64,000 nt of DNA from Zizania palustris (Eukaryota > Streptophyta > Magnoliopsida > Poales > Poaceae), in assembly GCA_019279435.1 (NCBI GenBank), contig JAAALK010000288.1, forward strand, positions 78,092,255 to 78,156,254. Reading direction: 5' to 3'. Shown here one piece after another: positions 60,182 through 64,000 of this stretch (the stretch's first letter is position 1; every line of letters begins with the position of its first letter). Below the pieces are notes generated by a model, which did not search any database, had not been told where the DNA came from, and saw nothing but the letters and a program-made list of their open reading frames with translations. The position numbers and the translations under genes were made by a program.

Positions 60182-60832
60182 CATTTTTTAGTCTAGAAAC
60201 CTGTTTAAAAAACCTAGAGTGTATTATTTCTATTTTTCGTTAGTTTCTCCCTAGTCACACTCACACGCCTAATCATACGACAGAATATCACAATATCAGC
60301 ATGACATTTCCAGATGATCGGCATGACATTTCTGTTAGCTTAGAGTAGACGCAAACGCAGACGCATGTACCAGATAAATTTAACATCCACTCCAAATTTT
60401 CATATGATAGCTCGCACCGTCGCACGTAGAGAAGTTCACACAAGGTAACAAAACCTTGACGTGCTTGTGCTGTAGGTCCGTTGGTTAATAACAATTAACA
60501 AGCCAGATTAACTTGTAGAACAGAACAGTGCTACATATAAGGCGCTAATCATCTGCTTAGCCTAAAAGGAAACAACAAAACTTACTAAAGAACGGCGTAG
60601 CAAAGTGTCATTTATTTATCATGAAAGAGAACTTGGATACTGCTGGAACGGAGGGTTCATCCACCATCGTTCACATGACCAGATCAAACAACAAACCCAT
60701 ACTCAATTCTGCACAAAAACAAGGTGAGATCACTCGGAGGTCTTGTCGAGAAAGAAAATCCAGAAGTGGTGAATCCAGCTTCCATGCTAGTGCTAAAGCT
60801 TGGGTTATAAAATGGGCATACTGTTGTCTTCT
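60182..60832. other. intergenic and glutaredoxin 3' UTR
   Basis: The minus-strand glutaredoxin transcript probably ends somewhere in 60550-60830. The rest shows no gene or repeat that I can name. Confidence 0.4.
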
Positions 60833-63159
60833 TCATGAGGCATCGCTTTGCTCACTCTTTGGTGCAATATCGCCAAGCACATCCTTAAGCTGACCCTTCT
60901 GTACAAGATTATGTGAACACAAAATCAGTTAATGAGTTAAGATAGATGGATACACTGTAATAAAACGGTTGATAATGAATTAATGAGCTCACTTGCCTGG
61001 TGCATATCTAATATGATATCAGATCCTCCCACAAACTCTCCTTTGATAAATATTTGTGGAAATGTAGGCCAGTTACTGCACAAGCAAAATAGAATATATA
61101 ATGACATTTTGAAAGAATAAACAGTCCCTGATTCGTTTTCTTACATGGAACAGTTCCCTGATTCTGACATTACAACCAGCTGAGAGGTACATGACAATCC
61201 ATATCTTCCACATGACACACAAGATTTGAAATGAATAAAAACGGGGCCTTCAAAAATAAACATGACAAGTAGAGCTCCATAATATTGTAATATGGGACAC
61301 GGACTAGCCCCTCTGTGTTTAACAGTATTTTCTGGATCATAATGTTATAAATAAAGCCTCAAAAGCTCAACAGCCTCAACTTAAATGCTAACCTGATAAT
61401 CAAACTTACTTTTGTTGGGTTATCACCTGCTGATGTTTTTTAGTAAACATTCATTGAAGCTGGTTTTATAGAAATCACTTCCTTACACCTTTACCAGTCT
61501 CAAACTGTATTCATGTCATGATAAATTTAATCCACAATTCTGCAATCTGCCAGTCTAGTTCCATCCCTTTTGCAATACAATGGTCTATTATCTTATAAAC
61601 ACAAGATTAGGGAGACATGGGAAGGAGCCACTCACGTGTGGGCTTTGACACTCTCTTTGAGCTTGGGGTCTCCCAAAATATCTCTAGCACTGATAGGGAC
61701 ATCTGCAATCGATAAGATATGGCTTAATGATTTAACAAGCAACATGCATTTCATGATTTTGAACTGTATTGCAAACAAATCAGTATTTGGAGTCAGCATA
61801 CCATATCGCTGGAGGACTTTGACTGCCAACGCACTGAATCCACACCTAGGAGCATCAGGATAACCCTTCATGTAGATCAAGACTGGGTTTTCTTTGATAT
61901 CCTGCCCAAATATTTTGTTGCAGCATTCACAAATGGAACAAGCACATTATGTAACCTTAAGCTATGCCTAGTAATGCCAGAATACAAGTTCGTTGATATG
62001 AACGTTCTGAAAGATCATTTATAAATATTAATACCTGTGAAACAATGTCATTGAAAGACATGCTGGGACTTTTGCTTGTAGGCTGGAAATCTTGATGTGT
62101 ATCAGGATCAGCAGCTACTCCTGTTGAACTCGAGCCCCCATTTGCATTAGAATGACCAATTCCTGAAGAGTAGTTCATAAACTGCTGGAGAGCAGATTGT
62201 GAAACAGCCTATTCTTCCGGTTATCATGAAAGAAAAAGGATGTAGCACAAACATGAGATCAGTAAACAGTAAAGACCAATAGAACCAGTTTATTTGTTTC
62301 TTATACGGCAAAGTAATGATCCCCCATATTCACATAAAAGGCAAAGCTATAAAACTTACTTGCAGAACATTAGCAGTGTTAGATTGGTCAGTTCTCTAAT
62401 ACTACATAGGAAGGGTATGGCGTGAAAAACTGGAAGGTAATGGCTTGAGAGTCATACGCATGGCACAAAGTAAAAAAGTTAACATGAGAGTAAAACCTAA
62501 ATGGTAATTGGTAAGTGGAAAACCAGAAGTGTTACATGGAATCAAAGCAAAATTTCCCCACATCTAATTATTTTGTTTGTTAAGTCCAGATTCCAAACAC
62601 CACATACATAAATCTAAATTCTCATCAAGACATCAATGGAAAACTTGGGTTCATACGAAGATCAACACAAAACCTATCGAATAATTTCATTTCACAATCA
62701 CTTCAACGACAGCAAAGCGGAGACAAAAATGAACAAAACTGCCGAGGAGCGAACTGCAGGAGGCATTACAGCAGCGCTCGGTGCGCGGCACGACCTCACG
62801 AGCCCCCTGACGAGGGCGGTCGACACCAACCTCGCCATGAATTCCCCTGCAGCGAACAACGACGAGACGATTAATCAAACGAGACAGCCCCGTGATCTAC
62901 AGAAAAAAAAAAGCCGGCACAAATCGAGGGAAGCAGAATCCAATCCCGGCGACAGCGAACCCGGGCCGGGCCCACGGTGTGCGCGAAAGGATGCAGCAAG
63001 TACCTGCTCAGAGTCAGCGCGGCGGAATCCTACTTGGTCGGAGGCGCCGCCGGCGAAGGAGGAGGGGATAGAGGAGAGAGAGCAACCCTCGAGCGGCCGC
63101 CGGCGACGACCTGGCCGAGCTGCTGCTTTGGTGTTTGGATCACGGCAACTGCGGATGAT
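60833..63159 (-). CDS. GRXS4: monothiol CGFS glutaredoxin, mitochondrial GRXS4/GRXS15 type
   Basis: Coding exons on the minus strand are 63159-63004 (open frame, no ATG), 62208-62035, 61901-61802, 61702-61636, 61075-60997 and 60898-60833. All phases agree. The intron after 60997 begins GC (CAG/GCAAGT), a rare GC-AG type; the others are GT-AG. The glutaredoxin domain has VLIYMKGYPDAPRCGFSALA (CGFS active site), NWPTFPQIFIKGEFVGGSDI (glutathione-binding TFP and GGSD) and ends KSEQSDAS. The family binds a [2Fe-2S] cluster with glutathione and feeds mitochondrial iron-sulfur assembly. The 5' exon gives a basic, Ser-rich SSFAGGASDQVGFRRADSEQ stretch that suits a presequence, but no in-frame ATG precedes it. 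The first in-frame ATG is in exon 2 (FMNYSS). The N-terminus is therefore unresolved. Confidence 0.85.
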
Positions 63160-63179
63160 TTAGCCGCTGGGCTAGGGCT

Positions 63180-63330
63180 TATTAGGCCCACTAGAGCCCA
63201 ACTTAAGGCCCACTAAAGCCCAACTTAAGGCCCACTAGAAACAAATTTTGGGCCCACTAAAGCCCAATCTAAGGCCCACTATAACCAAAATTTGGGCCCA
63301 CTTTTGGAGGAATTTGAGGCCCAACCGAGA
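63180..63330. promoter_or_regulatory. site II-rich shared promoter region
   Basis: At least ten GGCCCA/AGCCCA (TGGGCY on the other strand) motifs lie in 150 bp, partly as a roughly 22-bp repeat (AAGGCCCACTAAAGCCCAAC). TGGGCY site II elements are enriched in promoters of plant mitochondrial and growth-related genes. The cluster sits directly upstream of the glutaredoxin gene and may also serve a plus-strand unit to its right. Confidence 0.65.
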
Positions 63331-63395
63331 AGCCGTGCAAATAACGACCACGCGACTAGTTCGGAGCGGCGGCGAAACAGCTTCCCCGGCACCGT

Positions 63396-63419
63396 CGCCG
63401 GCGCCGGCGCCGGCGCCGG
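63396..63419. repeat. (GCCGGC)4 microsatellite
   Basis: Four GCCGGC units in a GC-rich leader-like region between the glutaredoxin promoter and the putative right-edge exon. Confidence 0.7.
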
Positions 63420-63599
63420 CGAGGGGGAGGGTCGGCTCGTCGGCGCGATCCACTCTGGCGTGGCGGGCATTTTTTCCTGCCTGCGGCCTCCGCCTCTTTT
63501 GGGTGGGTGCTCTGTCCTCTGCGTCGCCCCTAACCCGAGGCTCGTAATCGGTTGAGAGTGTGTTGTTGTTGTAGCCTTACGGCGCCGTCGCGCCGCCTT

Positions 63600-63739
63600 T
63601 CTCTTGTAATCCCGGCGTTGTAGGTGCTGATTTGATGCAGCATGAGGCAGGGGGGGAGGTTCCCTTCCGCCCTCCCCGGCGGCTACGGCGGCCGCGCAAG
63701 GGGGTGTGATCCATGGGGCGCCATTGGTGTGCCTCACAG
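63600..63739 (+). other. putative 5' exon of a divergent gene at the right edge
   Basis: GC-rich sequence ends in CTCACAG followed by GTATGTCC, a good splice donor at 63740. Several short ATG frames are present (63636, 63642, 63712), including MRQGGRFPSALPGGYGG. None can be matched to a family, so this may be a 5' UTR exon. The rest of the gene would lie beyond 64000. Confidence 0.35.
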
Positions 63740-64000
63740 GTATGTCCTCATTGGGAAACTGCTATATACTGTGGTTAATTGCTTTTGTTGTGAATCTGTT
63801 AGTAATATAATCTACAAAGCGCATAGCTAATGTAGATTATACAGCACGGAAAACTATAAATTTTTTACACCGTATGATTTGGTGTTCATCTCTGGCTGCT
63901 GTTACTGGGATTTCTTATGCGGTTTCCTTATGAAACCGTTGTTTTGTAAGGGCCATACAAGTTTCATTTCTTAAGTGCTCTTTCCGCAGTCTACAAAATT

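Noticed and set aside
1..64000. CRISPR array, bacterial-type defence system, rRNA or tRNA genes
   Set aside because: The regular short repeats found are all CACTA/hAT subterminal motifs or microsatellites. No spacer pattern or conserved RNA gene was seen.

Overview
The window is nuclear DNA from a grass, probably a panicoid-type cereal or relative. The signs are intron-rich genes with very GC-rich first exons, TATA and site II promoter motifs, and dense class II transposons of grass type: CACTA elements with subterminal repeat arrays, hAT elements with 8-bp target duplications, Tourist- and Stowaway-like MITEs, and Helitron-like ends. The species cannot be fixed from sequence alone.

Three conserved genes are clear. 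At 34.4-37.1 kb (+) a four-exon cytochrome P450 of the CYP734A type encodes a brassinosteroid-inactivating hydroxylase of 535 aa with an intact heme motif. At 54.7-57.5 kb (+) a nine-exon acyl-protein thioesterase-like serine hydrolase of 255 aa has a complete Ser/Asp/His triad. At 60.8-63.2 kb (-) a six-exon monothiol CGFS glutaredoxin of the mitochondrial GRXS4/GRXS15 type shares a site II-rich intergenic region with a possible divergent transcription unit that leaves the right edge. A further spliced minus-strand unit at about 44.3-47.5 kb is only suspected.

Left part (1-27.5 kb): almost entirely transposons. The window opens inside a CACTA element that carries a 60-bp ankyrin exon of the XB3/XBAT32 E3-ligase type plus unidentified coding-like pieces (1-2.18 kb). 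A decayed CACTA with TNP2 remnants follows (3.63-5.36 kb), then MITEs, a PIF-like element (9.70-10.24 kb) and another CACTA (10.75-12.79 kb). At 13.27-23.29 kb there is a three-level nest: a CACTA (TSD TTG) interrupted by an hAT element (TSD TAAACACC), itself interrupted by a different CACTA with a frameshifted Transposase_24-type gene. A short CACTA (23.98-24.86 kb, TSD AAA), a Tourist-like MITE and a solo-LTR candidate complete this part.

Middle (27.5-54 kb): gene-poor sequence around the P450. It includes an hAT element (TSD CTAATTAC) inside a Stowaway-like MITE, a three-unit tandem repeat, a 96-bp tandem duplication, two tandem Helitron-like elements, a miniature CACTA and further MITEs.

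Right part (54-64 kb): the thioesterase and glutaredoxin genes flank a Mutator-like element (58.37-60.16 kb). It appears to carry broken pieces of a DUF3537-type membrane-protein gene and was later hit by an hAT element (TSD CCTCGAGG) that retains a frameshifted transposase C-terminus.

The host genes have no evident functional link; they act separately in hormone catabolism, lipid or protein deacylation, and iron-sulfur/redox metabolism. No prokaryotic-type system, CRISPR array, rRNA or tRNA gene was recognised. All identifications rest on motif recognition by eye, not on database searches.
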